From Lentzea albidocapillata subsp. violacea (GTDB lineage Bacteria; Actinomycetota; Actinomycetes; Mycobacteriales; Pseudonocardiaceae), in contig NZ_FNET01000004.1 in assembly GCF_900100275.1 (NCBI RefSeq), forward strand, positions 372,001 through 436,000: a stretch of 64,000 nt of DNA, given 5' to 3'. The notes under the pieces were generated by a model, which was not told where the DNA came from, searched no databases, and worked only from the letters and a program-made list of their open reading frames with translations. Below are positions 23,111-32,529 of this stretch, one piece after another. Position 1 is the stretch's first letter. Each line of letters begins with the position of its first letter. The position numbers and the translations under genes were made by a program.

Positions 23111-23659
23111 TCAGCTGGACCTGCCGAAGAGTGGGTGCGGGCTCTGTTTCAAGGTGGGCACCGTACCGTCGAACCACTCGGACTGCCGGATCTCCCGCAT
23201 GGCCTGCTTGCGGGTGTCGGCGTCGAGGCGGTCGAGGAACAACACGCCGTCGAGGTGGTCCGACTCGTGCTGGATGCAGCGGGCCAGCGTCTCGGTGCCC
23301 TCGACCTCGACGGGCTCACCGTGCATGTTCCAGCCCTTGGCCACGACGTGCAGGTGGCGCTTGCAGTCCCACGACATGCCGGGGATGGACAGACAGCCCT
23401 CGGAGCCGTCCTGCATCTCCTCACCCACCACGTCCCACGTCGGGTTGACGAGATGGCCGGCGAAACCGTCGCAGTGGTACGTGAACACACGCAGTCCAAC
23501 ACCGAGCTGAGGCGCGGCGAGTCCTGCCCCGCCCGCGTTCTGCATCGTGTCCCACAGGTCTTTGACCAGGGTGCGCAGTTCCTTGTCGAAGTCGGTGACC
23601 TCGGTGGCCGCGGTGCGCAGCACGGGGTCGCCGAACAGGCGGATGGGTTGGACGGTCAC
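23111..23659 (-). CDS. def: Peptide deformylase
   Basis: A 182-residue metalloenzyme that removes the formyl group from nascent proteins. All three motifs are present: [18 protein letters not shown] and the metal site QHESDHLDG (an HExxH). The C-terminal tail is typical of actinobacterial deformylases. First gene of the def-fmt-rsmB-...-rib operon on this strand. Confidence 0.95.
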   Translation of the reverse strand: MTVQPIRLFGDPVLRTAATEVTDFDKELRTLVKDLWDTMQNAGGAGLAAPQLGVGLRVFTYHCDGFAGHLVNPTWDVVGEEMQDGSEGCLSIPGMSWDCKRHLHVVAKGWNMHGEPVEVEGTETLARCIQHESDHLDGVLFLDRLDADTRKQAMREIRQSEWFDGTVPTLKQSPHPLFGRSS

Positions 23660-23705
23660 GCAGTGCTCCTCGTGTGGACTGGAGGCCAGTCTACGAGGAG
23701 CGCGG

Positions 23706-23855
23706 TCAGTGCTCGGACGCGCTGCCGAGGAAGATCACGCCCACCAGCGCCACGACGAAGTGGCCGGTGAACCGCAGAGCCGTCAGCACGGGGCGCAGCA
23801 GCGCGTGGATGTCGAGGTGGGCTGCCGGGGCGCTGGAAACCGTAGTCGTCGTCAT
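23706..23855 (-). CDS. Small single-pass membrane protein (49 aa)
   Basis: A short ORF starting at the ATG at 23855. It has a Thr/Ser/Ala-rich N-terminus (MTTTTVSSAPAAHLD), an amphipathic stretch (IHALLRPVLTALRF) and one membrane helix (GHFVVALVGVIFLG) ending SASEH. The composition is that of a real protein rather than a shadow, and no other gene occupies the def-DUF664 gap. I do not know a function. Confidence 0.55.
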   Translation of the reverse strand: MTTTTVSSAPAAHLDIHALLRPVLTALRFTGHFVVALVGVIFLGSASEH

Positions 23856-23997
23856 GCCGTCAACTGTGCCGTTGACGCAGGTCAACCCACATCGGCTCGC
23901 GGTATCGAGCCCGCATCAGCCCAGGGTAGGAAGATCACGTGCCGTCCTCGGCCACAAGGTGGAGACCCCGAAGCCACCAGGCTGATGCAATGGGCAC

Positions 23998-24516
23998 ATG
24001 ACCTGGACGGCACCCGAAGTCACCCCGGCCGACGAACCGCTGCTCGGCGCGGAACGCCCGATGCTCGAAGCGTGGCTGGACCGCCACCGCGCCACCTTCC
24101 TCGCCAACTGCGCGGGCCTCTCCGGCGAGCAGCTCGCCACGGCGTCCACCCCGCCGTCGAACCTGAGCCTGCTGGGCCTGATCCGCCACCTGACGGACGT
24201 GGAGCGCGTCTGGTTCCGCCGCCGCCTGGCGGGCGAGGACGTCCGGGCCCTCTACAGCGTGCCGGGCAACTTGGGCGGCGGCTTCGAGCACCTGGACCCC
24301 ACCCGTGCCGAGGCGGAGTACGCCGGCCTGCTCGCCGCCATGGCCGAGTCCCGCACGGCCGTGGCGGCTCGGGACCTCGACGACACCTTCGTGCACGAGC
24401 GCGTGGGCGAGATCTCGGTGCGCTGGCTCTACATCCACCTGATCGAGGAGTACGCGCAGCACAACGGTCACGCCGACCTCATCCGCGAACGCGTCGACGG
24501 ACGCACCAACGACTAG
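23998..24516 (+). CDS. DinB/DUF664 family protein
   Basis: A 172-residue four-helix bundle protein of the DinB-like DUF664 group. The family's metal ligands appear as the His in LIRHLTDVERVWF and the His pair region EEYAQHNGHADLIRE. Some members are mycothiol- or bacillithiol-dependent transferases, but the substrate here cannot be assigned. Monocistronic, convergent with ggt. Confidence 0.85.
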   Translation: MTWTAPEVTPADEPLLGAERPMLEAWLDRHRATFLANCAGLSGEQLATASTPPSNLSLLGLIRHLTDVERVWFRRRLAGEDVRALYSVPGNLGGGFEHLDPTRAEAEYAGLLAAMAESRTAVAARDLDDTFVHERVGEISVRWLYIHLIEEYAQHNGHADLIRERVDGRTND

Positions 24517-24658
24517 CGGCCTTTCCCGGCCGTGTATGCCGGTCATGACGCCGAGCCGGCGACCAGTTCAGCGACCCGCGGACGTACACGGGTGTCCGCC
24601 GCACGGCGGATCCTGGCCAGGACCTGTTCCGGGACGAGATGGTGGTGGTGTGACCGGC

Positions 24659-24691
24659 CGGCTGGAGTGCGGGGCTGCCGCACTCCAGCCG
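24659..24691. terminator. Bidirectional hairpin between DUF664 and ggt
   Basis: Perfect 14-bp stem, arms 24659-24672 (CGGCTGGAGTGCGG) and 24678-24691, 5-base loop. It lies 13 bases from the ggt stop and can serve both convergent genes. Confidence 0.75.
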
Positions 24692-24704
24692 GGCCGGAAC
24701 GCGC

Positions 24705-26474
24705 TCAGCCCACCTTCACCACGCGGGCGGCGCCTCCGCCGCGCCGGGTGGGCTCGGCGACGGCACGCCAACGGCCGTCCCCGGCTCGTTCGACGGCCGT
24801 GGCGGCGCCGATCTCGGCGTTCTGGCTGAACCTGTGCCCGATGGCCTGCAGGCCCGCCGTGGTCGAGGCCGCGATGAACGCCGCCTCGGCCGGGGTGGTG
24901 GCCGCGTTGCGCTGGGAGGCGCGCGGGGCGGCCACCGCGTCGACGAGGGACATCTTGCGGTCCAGGCGGGCGGTCAGGATCTGGGTGACCGTGGTGATGA
25001 TGGTGGCGCCGCCCGGCGAGCCGACGGCGAGCAGGACCTTGCCGTGGTCGAGAACGATCGTCGGGGCCATGGACGAGCGCGGGCGCTTGCCGGGGCCGGG
25101 GAGGTTCGGGTGCGGAACGCCCGGGGTCGGGGCGACGAACTCGAAGTCGGTGAGTTCGTTGTTGAGCAGGAAGCCGCGGTTCGGCACGACGATGCCGCTG
25201 CCGCCCTCCGCCTCGATCGTCAGGGTGTAGGCGACGACGTTGCCCCAGCGGTCGGCCGTCGTGAGGTGCGTGGTGCGTTCTGCGTCCTCGCGCAGGGCCG
25301 AGGTGCCGGCGGTGGCTTCGCAGGCCTTGGGGTCGCGCGGGTCGGCGGCGGGTTGCGGGGCGGGCAGCACGGCGTCGGGCTTGATCAGGCACGCGCGGCT
25401 GTCCGCGAACCTCTGCGAGAGCAGGCCCTCGGTCGGCACGCGGGAGAAGGCCGGGTCGCCGACCCAGCGCAGGCGGTCGGCGAAGGAGAGCTTGGTCGAC
25501 TCGATGAAGCGGTGCAGGTACTCGACGTCGGAGACCTTCGAGAGGTCGGTCGACTCGAGGATGTTGAGCGCCTCGCCGACGGTGGTGCCGCCGGACGACG
25601 GTGCGGCCATGCCGTAGACATCGAGGCCCCGGTAGCGCGTGTGCGTCGGGTCGCGGCGCTCGACCCGGTAGCGGGCCAGGTCGGAGAGCCGCATGTCGCC
25701 GGCGCGGACGTTGCGGGTCGAGCCGGGCACGACCGGCGGCTTCCGCACGGCCTGCACCAGGTCGCGGCCGACCGCACCGCCGTACAGCGACGCGAGTTCG
25801 GTGCGGGCGAGTTCGCGGTAGGTGTCGGCGAGCTGCGGGTTGCGGAACGTGCTGCCGACCGCGGGTGGCCGGCCGCCGGGCAGGTAGAGGTCGCGGGTCG
25901 AGGTGAAGTCGGCGAAGCGGGCGGCGTTGTTCGCGATCTGCGAGTTGAACGTCTGGTCGACCACGAAACCACGCCGGGCCAGCGCTTCCGCGGGCGCCAT
26001 GGCCTCGCGCAGGTTCAGCGTGCCCCACTTGCGCAGCGCCTGCTGCCACGTCTTGGGCGTGCCGGGGACGCCGACGGACTTGCCGCTGGTCATCGCCTCG
26101 GCGAACGGCAGGGGCTTGCCGTCCTCCACGAAGAGCTGGTCGGTGGCGGACCGCGGCGCGGTCTCCCTGCCGTCCAAAGTGGACACACGGCGGGTGCGGG
26201 CGTCGTAGTGGACGAAGAACCCGCCGCCACCGATGCCCGCGCTGAACGGGTCGGTCACGCCGAGCGCGGCGGCGGTGGCGACGGCGGCGTCGACGGCGTT
26301 GCCACCGCGGCGGAGTACGTCGATGCCGATCTGGGACGCGTCGGGGTCGACGCTCGAGACAGCGCCTCCCCAGCCCACCTGCTCGGGCACGCGTGGCGAT
26401 GATTCCGCCGCGCCTGCCGGAGCAGGGGCGACCAGTACGACGGAGAGCGTCAGTGCGGCAACCGTTCGCAACAT
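24705..26474 (-). CDS. ggt: Gamma-glutamyltransferase, secreted
   Basis: A 589-residue GGT precursor. Residues 1-22 are a signal peptide ending in AGAA. The protein is expected to cleave itself before the Thr of TTHLTTADRWGN (near residue 400), whose side chain then attacks the gamma-glutamyl bond. The large subunit has GGNAVDAAVATAAALGV and GIGGGGFFVHYD; the small subunit has GSPGGATIITTV, the oxyanion region. It degrades glutathione or other gamma-glutamyl compounds outside the membrane. The gene has its own promoter region and no operon partners. Confidence 0.93.
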   Translation of the reverse strand: MLRTVAALTLSVVLVAPAPAGAAESSPRVPEQVGWGGAVSSVDPDASQIGIDVLRRGGNAVDAAVATAAALGVTDPFSAGIGGGGFFVHYDARTRRVSTLDGRETAPRSATDQLFVEDGKPLPFAEAMTSGKSVGVPGTPKTWQQALRKWGTLNLREAMAPAEALARRGFVVDQTFNSQIANNAARFADFTSTRDLYLPGGRPPAVGSTFRNPQLADTYRELARTELASLYGGAVGRDLVQAVRKPPVVPGSTRNVRAGDMRLSDLARYRVERRDPTHTRYRGLDVYGMAAPSSGGTTVGEALNILESTDLSKVSDVEYLHRFIESTKLSFADRLRWVGDPAFSRVPTEGLLSQRFADSRACLIKPDAVLPAPQPAADPRDPKACEATAGTSALREDAERTTHLTTADRWGNVVAYTLTIEAEGGSGIVVPNRGFLLNNELTDFEFVAPTPGVPHPNLPGPGKRPRSSMAPTIVLDHGKVLLAVGSPGGATIITTVTQILTARLDRKMSLVDAVAAPRASQRNAATTPAEAAFIAASTTAGLQAIGHRFSQNAEIGAATAVERAGDGRWRAVAEPTRRGGGAARVVKVG

Positions 26475-26539
26475 GCGGAAACTTCTACTCCGTTACGACC
26501 GGATGGCAACACTCCTTGAGGAAGGCCTAAGGTGCGGGC

Positions 26540-27007
26540 GTGTCGATCGATCTTGCCCAGTTGCGAACCAGTTTCACGAACACCCCGCTCGACGAGGCAG
26601 ACCGCGAGGAAGCACTGCACCTCCTGCTGCGCGAACGCCGCGACGGCGACGCCGATCTGCTGCGGCACCTGCTCGCCCAGGAGACCGCCGCCCACCAGGA
26701 GGGCTGGGGCGTCAGCGAGGCGCTCGGGCTCGCCGCCCTGCTGCTCGCCGAGTGCGGCCGCGAGGAAGACGTCTGGGCCCTGTGGGAGGCCAAGAACGCC
26801 TCCTTCGACACCATGGCGGGCCTCGACGGCTTCCTGCTGTTCCCGGCGGGCATCGCGGGCACGACGGCGCACGTGATCGCGGGCGAGGACCACCCCGAGC
26901 GCGGCGACCTCATGACGTACCTGAGCGAGTACCTCGAGTACGAGAAGCTCACCGACGAGGACATCCGCGAGCACCTGGCGGGCCTGCGCTCCCACTACGA
27001 GGGCTGA
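26540..27007 (+). CDS. Conserved hypothetical protein, helical
   Basis: A 155-residue, acidic, mostly helical soluble protein starting at a GTG. It has HEAT- or TPR-like character (EALHLLLRERRDGDADLLRHLL, AALLLAECGREEDVWALWEAK). The central DTMAGLDGFLLFPAGIAGTTAHV block looks conserved. I recognise no family of known function. It stands alone between ggt and priA. Confidence 0.7.
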   Translation: MSIDLAQLRTSFTNTPLDEADREEALHLLLRERRDGDADLLRHLLAQETAAHQEGWGVSEALGLAALLLAECGREEDVWALWEAKNASFDTMAGLDGFLLFPAGIAGTTAHVIAGEDHPERGDLMTYLSEYLEYEKLTDEDIREHLAGLRSHYEG

Positions 27008-27136
27008 ACGCGCGTCAGCCCCGGTGGGTGGTCGCCGAGGACGGCGAACGGCTATTGCGCCGCGGCCCCGTGAGGACGCCCGCCGCACGTGTGAGCTTGT
27101 CGCCCAGCGCACACCAGGTCTCCATCGAATTCAGCG

Positions 27137-29218
27137 CTACAGGACCTCCAGCGGGTCGAGCTTGATCCGAACCAGGTCCTGTTCCTTGCGGGCCGTCCGC
27201 ACGGCCTGCGCCTCCGCCAGCACGGCGGCCAGCTGGCGGCCTTCCGCCCGGGAGACCCGGACCAGCGCGCGTTCCTTGGTCTCGTCGTCGCCCAGCGGCA
27301 CCGGGCCGAGGATCTCGCCGGTGGGCGGCAGGCGGAGTTCGTCGAGCATGGCGTTCACCGCGTCCGGGGTGCCGTCGACGGTCGCCATCCGGACGGCCGG
27401 CGGGAAACCGAGCTCGGTCCGCGCGGCCAGTTCGGTGGCGGCGTGCCACACCGGGTCCCAGCGGACCAGGGCCTGCACCGGGGTCAGGGACGAGTCGGCG
27501 ATCACGACCACCCTGCCGGTGCCCGGCCGCACCAGGCCCGCCGCCGTCATCCACCGCCGCAGCGCCTCCTCGGAGGCCCGCAGGTCGGCCCTGCCGAGCA
27601 ACGCCCATCCGTCGAGCAGCAGCACCGCGCCGTAGCCGCCCTCGGCCACGGGTTCGGCGCCCGGTGTCGCGACGACCAGTGACGGTTTGCCCGGCACCTT
27701 GGTCAGCACCTCGTCGGCACCGCTCGTCCGCACCAGGTGGCCGGGGAACGCCCGCCCGAGCTCCTCCGCCGTGCGCCTGGCGCCGATGACCTGGCCGCGC
27801 AGCTTGCGTGACCCGCACGTGGGACAGCGGAACCCGGCCTCCGTCGCCGCGCACCACCGGCAGTACGCGGGCTTCGGCAGCCCGTGCTCGGTGCCGCCGG
27901 GCAACGCCAGCGGACCGGCGCACCGGCGGCACCGCGCGGGGCCGCGGCACTGGCCGCAGGCGAGCGACGGCACGTAGCCCCGGCGCGGCACCTGGATCAG
28001 CACCGGCGAGTCGGCGAGGGCGAACCGGGCCGCGTCGAACGCGATGGACGGCAGCCGGGCCGTACGGGCGGCCGGGTCCTTGACGTCCTGCCACTCGTTG
28101 TCGCCCACCGAGATCACCCGCGGCGCGACGGACCTCAGCGTCTCGCGCGACGCCACGATCTCGTGCGCCCAGCCCGTCTCGACCAGCAACTGCGCCTCGG
28201 CCGTGCGGGCGAACCCGCCGATGAGCAACGCGGCACCCGTCATGTGCGCGCGCTGCACCAGCACGTCACGCACGTTCGGATACGGCGACCTCTGCTCGAC
28301 GTGCAGGTCGTCGCCGTCGTCCCAGACCACGAGCAGCCCAGGGTCCCGCACCGGCGCGAACGCCGTCGCACGCGTGCCGACCACCACCCGCGCGACGCCA
28401 CGGCGCACGGACAGCCAACGCTTGTAGCGCTCCGACGGCCCGAGATCGGCCGACAGCGTCACCACGCCCTCGATCAACGCGCCGCACGCCTCGGCGACAC
28501 GGGCCAGATCGCGGTGGTCGGGCACCACGATGATCACCCCGCGCCCGGACGACGCGACGGAGGCGGCCGCCTCCGCGAGCCGGGCTGGCCAGTCCTCGGC
28601 GGGCAACGCCTGCCAGACGGCGTGGGCGGGACGGCCCTCGTGCAGGGCCTCCAGGTACTTGGGGCCGCGGGGATAGCGCGACCAGGCGTCGGCGGGAACG
28701 GGCGGCAGCTGTGACCGTGCGAGGGCTGGTTCCACCGTTGCGGGCTCACCGTCGGACGCGTGGACCCAGGCGGGAAGCCGCGGCAGCGGCGGCGGCTCCC
28801 CCGGCGCCGCGGCCTCCGCGCGGGCGTGGCGGGGCGGGACGGCCAGCCGCAGCACGTCGATCATGCCGCCCGCGTACCTGTCCGCGATCGCGCGCGCCAG
28901 TGTGGCGATCTCGGGCGCGAGCACCGGTTCGGGTGACACGACCTTCTCGATGAAGGCGAGCTTCTTGCCGTACTCCGAGGTCTCTGCGCGCTCCAGCAAG
29001 TAGCCGTCGACCAGCTGGCCCGCGAACCTCACCCTGACCCGGCAGCCGGGCGCCGCGGCAACGTCCAGTTCGGACGGAACCGAGTAGTCGAACGGCCGGT
29101 CCAGGTGGGCCAGCGGCACGTCCACCACGATCCGGGCGACCGGCAGCGACTCCGCGGGGACCCGTTCCCCTTTTCTCGCTCCGGTCTGCGCGCTCATACC
29201 TCCTGGTGTATCAGACAC
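27137..29218 (-). CDS. priA: Primosomal protein N' (PriA), helicase-inactive actinobacterial type
   Basis: A 693-residue PriA. The N-terminal 3'-DNA-end binding domain (RIVVDVPLAHLDRPFDY) is intact. The four zinc-binding Cys pairs are present (CGQC, CRRC, CRWC, CPTC). The Walker A lysine is missing, however: the region reads VASSGRGVIIVVPDHRD. The DEAH-type Walker B is replaced by VVWDDGDDLHVEQ. This loss is known for actinobacterial PriA, so it likely acts as a structural primosome loader and not as a helicase. I use the GTG at 29218; an ATG at 29197 directly abuts its AGGAGGT and is less likely. Confidence 0.92.
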   Translation of the reverse strand: MSDTPGGMSAQTGARKGERVPAESLPVARIVVDVPLAHLDRPFDYSVPSELDVAAAPGCRVRVRFAGQLVDGYLLERAETSEYGKKLAFIEKVVSPEPVLAPEIATLARAIADRYAGGMIDVLRLAVPPRHARAEAAAPGEPPPLPRLPAWVHASDGEPATVEPALARSQLPPVPADAWSRYPRGPKYLEALHEGRPAHAVWQALPAEDWPARLAEAAASVASSGRGVIIVVPDHRDLARVAEACGALIEGVVTLSADLGPSERYKRWLSVRRGVARVVVGTRATAFAPVRDPGLLVVWDDGDDLHVEQRSPYPNVRDVLVQRAHMTGAALLIGGFARTAEAQLLVETGWAHEIVASRETLRSVAPRVISVGDNEWQDVKDPAARTARLPSIAFDAARFALADSPVLIQVPRRGYVPSLACGQCRGPARCRRCAGPLALPGGTEHGLPKPAYCRWCAATEAGFRCPTCGSRKLRGQVIGARRTAEELGRAFPGHLVRTSGADEVLTKVPGKPSLVVATPGAEPVAEGGYGAVLLLDGWALLGRADLRASEEALRRWMTAAGLVRPGTGRVVVIADSSLTPVQALVRWDPVWHAATELAARTELGFPPAVRMATVDGTPDAVNAMLDELRLPPTGEILGPVPLGDDETKERALVRVSRAEGRQLAAVLAEAQAVRTARKEQDLVRIKLDPLEVL

Positions 29219-29227
29219 CCCCGACAG

Positions 29228-30433
29228 TCACGCGTTGCGCCTCACCAATCCGGTGAAGCCCGCCACGAACAGGGTGGCGAACGCCCAGGCGAGGATCTGC
29301 AGCAGCCACGTCGAGGCCAGCACCACCTGGCCCGCGCCCGCGCCCGTGTCGACCGTGCAGCGGGCGGCGTCCACCTTGACCAGCGGCGTCGCCACGTTCA
29401 GGGCGTAGCCGACCTGCTCGACCGTCGAGCACCGCACCGCGCCGGAGATCAGCACCACACCGATCGACACGGCGAGTACCCCGGCGAGCCACACGAGCGC
29501 GAGGCCCGGCCGGTACCCGTGTCCGACGGTCACACCGCGGATCAGGTGCCAGCGGCGTCCCCATCGCGAGAGCTGACCGCGACGACGCAGATCACGTTGC
29601 TGGGCAACGCGGATCCGCCGCACGTCACGTTCGTGGCCGGCGGCCTGGTGCGCCGAGGCGAGCTGGGTCCAGGGCTGGGCCGAGTAACGAAGAGTGCGCT
29701 CCGACAACAACGACAGCCATTCGTCCACTGTGGCGTCGCGCGGCAGCCCCTCGTAGGTGAGCCCTTCGAGCTGCACCTGGCCGGCGATGCCGCCGAACGG
29801 CATCAGCAGGTCCTTGCCGACGCGCACGTGCCGCAGGTCGAGCGCGACGCCGGACGAGCTGAAGCGCCCCTCCCGGAAGATGATCTGCCCGTCCACGCGA
29901 GTCCCGCGCATACGCACGGCCGCGTGCCTGCCACCGCCCGAGACCTCACACCCCGCGTTCAGGAAGATGCCGTCGCCGATCTGCAGGTCCACCAGGGTCA
30001 GCCCCGACTCGAAGCACCCGCCACCGAACATCAGCACGCCGCCGACGCGCGACCCGCTCAGTGTCACGGAACCCGCCGCGTGGAACCCGTCGTCCAGGTA
30101 GGCGCTGCCGCCGACGCGCAGGTGCGGCGCGTCGACCGACACCCCGGCGCCCAGCCGGGCACCGCTGAGCCGGAGGTGGTGATCGACGGTCAGGCCGCGG
30201 GCCTCGACGGCCGGCGCGACCAGCCCACGCAGGTCCAGCAGCGAGAACTGCGCCCGGCTGAGCAGCACCGGCTGCTCCGTCGAACAGTCCCGCAGCACCA
30301 AGGGCTTCTTGGCGACGACGTCGGACAGGTCGAGCTGACCCGTGATCGTCGCGCCGACGATCTTCAGACCCCCGGGATCCAGCGCCTCGTGCTCGATCAT
30401 CCGCTTCCGGATCTCATCCCCCGTGATCTCCAC
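29228..30433 (-). CDS. Membrane protein with beta-helix-like N-terminus
   Basis: A 401-residue protein. Residues 1-230 are a run of short, regular strands with repeating patterns such as LTVDHHLRLSGARLGAGVSVDAPHL and VTLSGSRVGGVLMFGGG, like the right-handed beta-helix of pentapeptide-type proteins. Two membrane helices follow (LALVWLAGVLAVSIGVVLI and WLLQILAWAFATLFVAGFTG) with an extracytoplasmic loop containing two Cys. Actinobacterial databases often label such proteins as membrane-associated oxidoreductases, but no catalytic motif is visible. It lies downstream of the phospholipase gene with a 9-base gap, probably in one transcript. Confidence 0.75.
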   Translation of the reverse strand: MEITGDEIRKRMIEHEALDPGGLKIVGATITGQLDLSDVVAKKPLVLRDCSTEQPVLLSRAQFSLLDLRGLVAPAVEARGLTVDHHLRLSGARLGAGVSVDAPHLRVGGSAYLDDGFHAAGSVTLSGSRVGGVLMFGGGCFESGLTLVDLQIGDGIFLNAGCEVSGGGRHAAVRMRGTRVDGQIIFREGRFSSSGVALDLRHVRVGKDLLMPFGGIAGQVQLEGLTYEGLPRDATVDEWLSLLSERTLRYSAQPWTQLASAHQAAGHERDVRRIRVAQQRDLRRRGQLSRWGRRWHLIRGVTVGHGYRPGLALVWLAGVLAVSIGVVLISGAVRCSTVEQVGYALNVATPLVKVDAARCTVDTGAGAGQVVLASTWLLQILAWAFATLFVAGFTGLVRRNA

Positions 30434-30442
30434 GGGGCCACG

Positions 30443-32389
30443 TTAGCCGGAGATCGACTCCTGACCGTTCTCGATGTGACCGCACAAACGACGGCGGAAC
30501 TTCGGCTCTTCCTCCACCGTCACCGTCACGTCGTACCAGCCGGAGTTCATGGCGGTCAGCCGCGGGATGACGTGCAGATGCCCCGGCCTCACGACGTAAC
30601 GACGCCGCCCCAGCACGAACGTCAACCGCGACGACCCGCTGTTCTCCAACGTCAGCGTCAGCACACGGCTGTATCCGCGCACCGACGACGAGACGCGCGC
30701 ACGGTCAGAGGATGACCCTGCGAACTCACGGCGGAAACCGTTGGGCCCCAGCAACACGAGGTCGTGCTCACCGGCGACTTCCAGCGAAGCCGACGACGCG
30801 ACGTCGAAGTGCTGCGGCAACGCGAACTGCCCGGAATACGGGTACAGCGCGAAGTGCACGGACGCCGCCCCGGAGTTAGACATCTCCAGCGAGGACCCAC
30901 GCAACGACGCGTCAGGCTGGTACGGCAGAGCGCGCGCACGCCGCCGTCCGGCCTCCTGCTCCGGCATCTTCTGCTCGGAAGGGGGAGCCGGACGCCACCG
31001 CGGCGTCGCGGGCGGCACCGGGGCGGGCTCGCCGACCTCGGGCCACGTCCGGCGGCGGTCGAAGTCGAACGCCGAGGTCAGGTCACCGGCGACGGTCCGG
31101 CGCCACGCGGAGATCTCCTCCGACCGCACCCCGGTCCACTTCTCCAGGAACTGTGTCATCGACGTGTGGTCGAACACCTGCGAGTTCACGTAACCGCCCA
31201 CGGACCACGGCGAGACGACGGTCATCGGCACGCGCGCACCCAGTCCCAACGGCCGGTCACCCACGTATTCGTCGGTGACGGACAACGGCGGGCGCGGCGG
31301 CGGCACGTGGTCGTAGAAGCCGTCGTTCTCGTCGTAGGTGATGAACAGGACCGTGGACTCCCACACCTCCTGGTTGGACGCCAGCGCGTCCAGCACCTGG
31401 TAGGTGATCGAGGCGGAGGCGGCGGGCGAGGACGCGCCGGGATGCTCCGAGTCCACAGAGGACGGAACCAGGTACGACACGGCGGGCAACCGGCCAGCGG
31501 CGACGTCCGCGCGGAACGTCTCCCCCAGTCCGCCGGGCTGCACGCGGCGCAGTCCCCTGTCGTACAGCGACTTCTCCGCCGCGGAGAGCTTCGAGAGGTC
31601 CAGCGAACCGATCAGCGCGGGGTCACCGGTCCCGTACAGCTTGTCCAGCGACTTGAACCCGGCGGGCAGCACCTTGCGCGCGATCTCCTTGAACCGCGCG
31701 TAGAACTCCAGGTTGTTGTCCTGGAAGTTGTCCCACTCCTGGTACACCCGCCACGACTTCCCGGCGGCCTCCAGGCGTTCCGGGTACGTCTTCCACGTAT
31801 ATCCCGTGTGCGTGTCCTCGCTGTAGGCCGCGTTGCCAGTCGCACGGCCACCGGAGGGCTCAAAGCCCGTATACCCGGACACCCAGTAGTTGCGGTTCGG
31901 CGAGGTCGAGGACGGCACCGAGCAGTGATAGGCGTCGCACAGCGTGAAGGTGTCCGCGAGCTCGTAGTGGAACGGGATGTCCTGGCGCGTGTAGAACGCC
32001 ATCGTCGCCCCGGACTTCGCGGGCACCCAGTTGTCGTTCCACCCGCCACGCAACGCCGAGTGCCCGCCGTTCCAGCTGTGGTCCAGGTCACCGATGTACT
32101 GGACGTCACGCCCGGACGCCGCCTCACGCACCGGGAACGGCAGCACGCCCGACTGGTTGAACACACCCCTCAGCGCGTTGCGGTCGGAGAACCCTCGCAC
32201 GCCACGGAGCATCCCGAAGTAGTGGTCGAACGAACGGTTCTCCTGCATCAACAGCACAACGTGCTTGATCGCGCGCAGTCCTCCCGCACGGGGCTCACGA
32301 GCCAATGCGGCGTACACCGACGGTGGCAGCAGCGTGCCCGCACCAGCAGCAGCGACGGCAGCCATGAACCCACGACGAGAGAGCGACAT
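30443..32389 (-). CDS. Tat-exported phospholipase C, phosphocholine type
   Basis: A 648-residue secreted phosphoesterase. It begins with a twin-arginine signal (MSLSRRGFMAAVAAAG). The catalytic domain (PF04185) has QENRSFDHYFGMLRG, the metal site region TLCDAYHCSVPSSTSPNRNY and TYDENDGFYDHVPPP. Two C-terminal DUF756 beta-sandwich domains follow, of the sort found in Pseudomonas and mycobacterial PlcA-D. It should hydrolyse phosphatidylcholine or sphingomyelin outside the cell. The ATG at 32389 places the Arg pair at residues 5-6; the open frame upstream runs into a hairpin and is not coding. Confidence 0.92.
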   Translation of the reverse strand: MSLSRRGFMAAVAAAGAGTLLPPSVYAALAREPRAGGLRAIKHVVLLMQENRSFDHYFGMLRGVRGFSDRNALRGVFNQSGVLPFPVREAASGRDVQYIGDLDHSWNGGHSALRGGWNDNWVPAKSGATMAFYTRQDIPFHYELADTFTLCDAYHCSVPSSTSPNRNYWVSGYTGFEPSGGRATGNAAYSEDTHTGYTWKTYPERLEAAGKSWRVYQEWDNFQDNNLEFYARFKEIARKVLPAGFKSLDKLYGTGDPALIGSLDLSKLSAAEKSLYDRGLRRVQPGGLGETFRADVAAGRLPAVSYLVPSSVDSEHPGASSPAASASITYQVLDALASNQEVWESTVLFITYDENDGFYDHVPPPRPPLSVTDEYVGDRPLGLGARVPMTVVSPWSVGGYVNSQVFDHTSMTQFLEKWTGVRSEEISAWRRTVAGDLTSAFDFDRRRTWPEVGEPAPVPPATPRWRPAPPSEQKMPEQEAGRRRARALPYQPDASLRGSSLEMSNSGAASVHFALYPYSGQFALPQHFDVASSASLEVAGEHDLVLLGPNGFRREFAGSSSDRARVSSSVRGYSRVLTLTLENSGSSRLTFVLGRRRYVVRPGHLHVIPRLTAMNSGWYDVTVTVEEEPKFRRRLCGHIENGQESISG

Positions 32390-32437
32390 GAACCGAGTTT
32401 GTAGTCTCGGTACATGGCGCGGAACCAACCCTCGTAT

Positions 32438-32471
32438 GAACAAAGGCCTTGGATGTCCAGGGCCCTTGTTC
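32438..32471. terminator. Hairpin upstream of the phospholipase gene
   Basis: A 16-bp stem with two G-U type mismatches and a 2-base centre: arms 32438-32453 (GAACAAAGGCCTTGGA) and 32456-32471. It lies between the APH-like gene and the phospholipase gene on the minus strand and likely terminates the former. Confidence 0.65.
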
Positions 32472-32529
32472 ACAGATCACATCAGCAGCGGCGATAGCGG
32501 CCACGTGCGGTGTCGCCATGCTCGTCCCC

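Noticed and set aside
19653..23659. FMN riboswitch for the rib operon
   Set aside because: The genes are joined by overlaps or very short gaps and the two larger gaps (20636-20748 and upstream of def) show no RFN-like pattern that I can see.
27015..27125. 36-residue ORF just after priA (METWCALGDKLTRA start)
   Set aside because: No ribosome binding site and no recognisable feature; cannot be told from chance.
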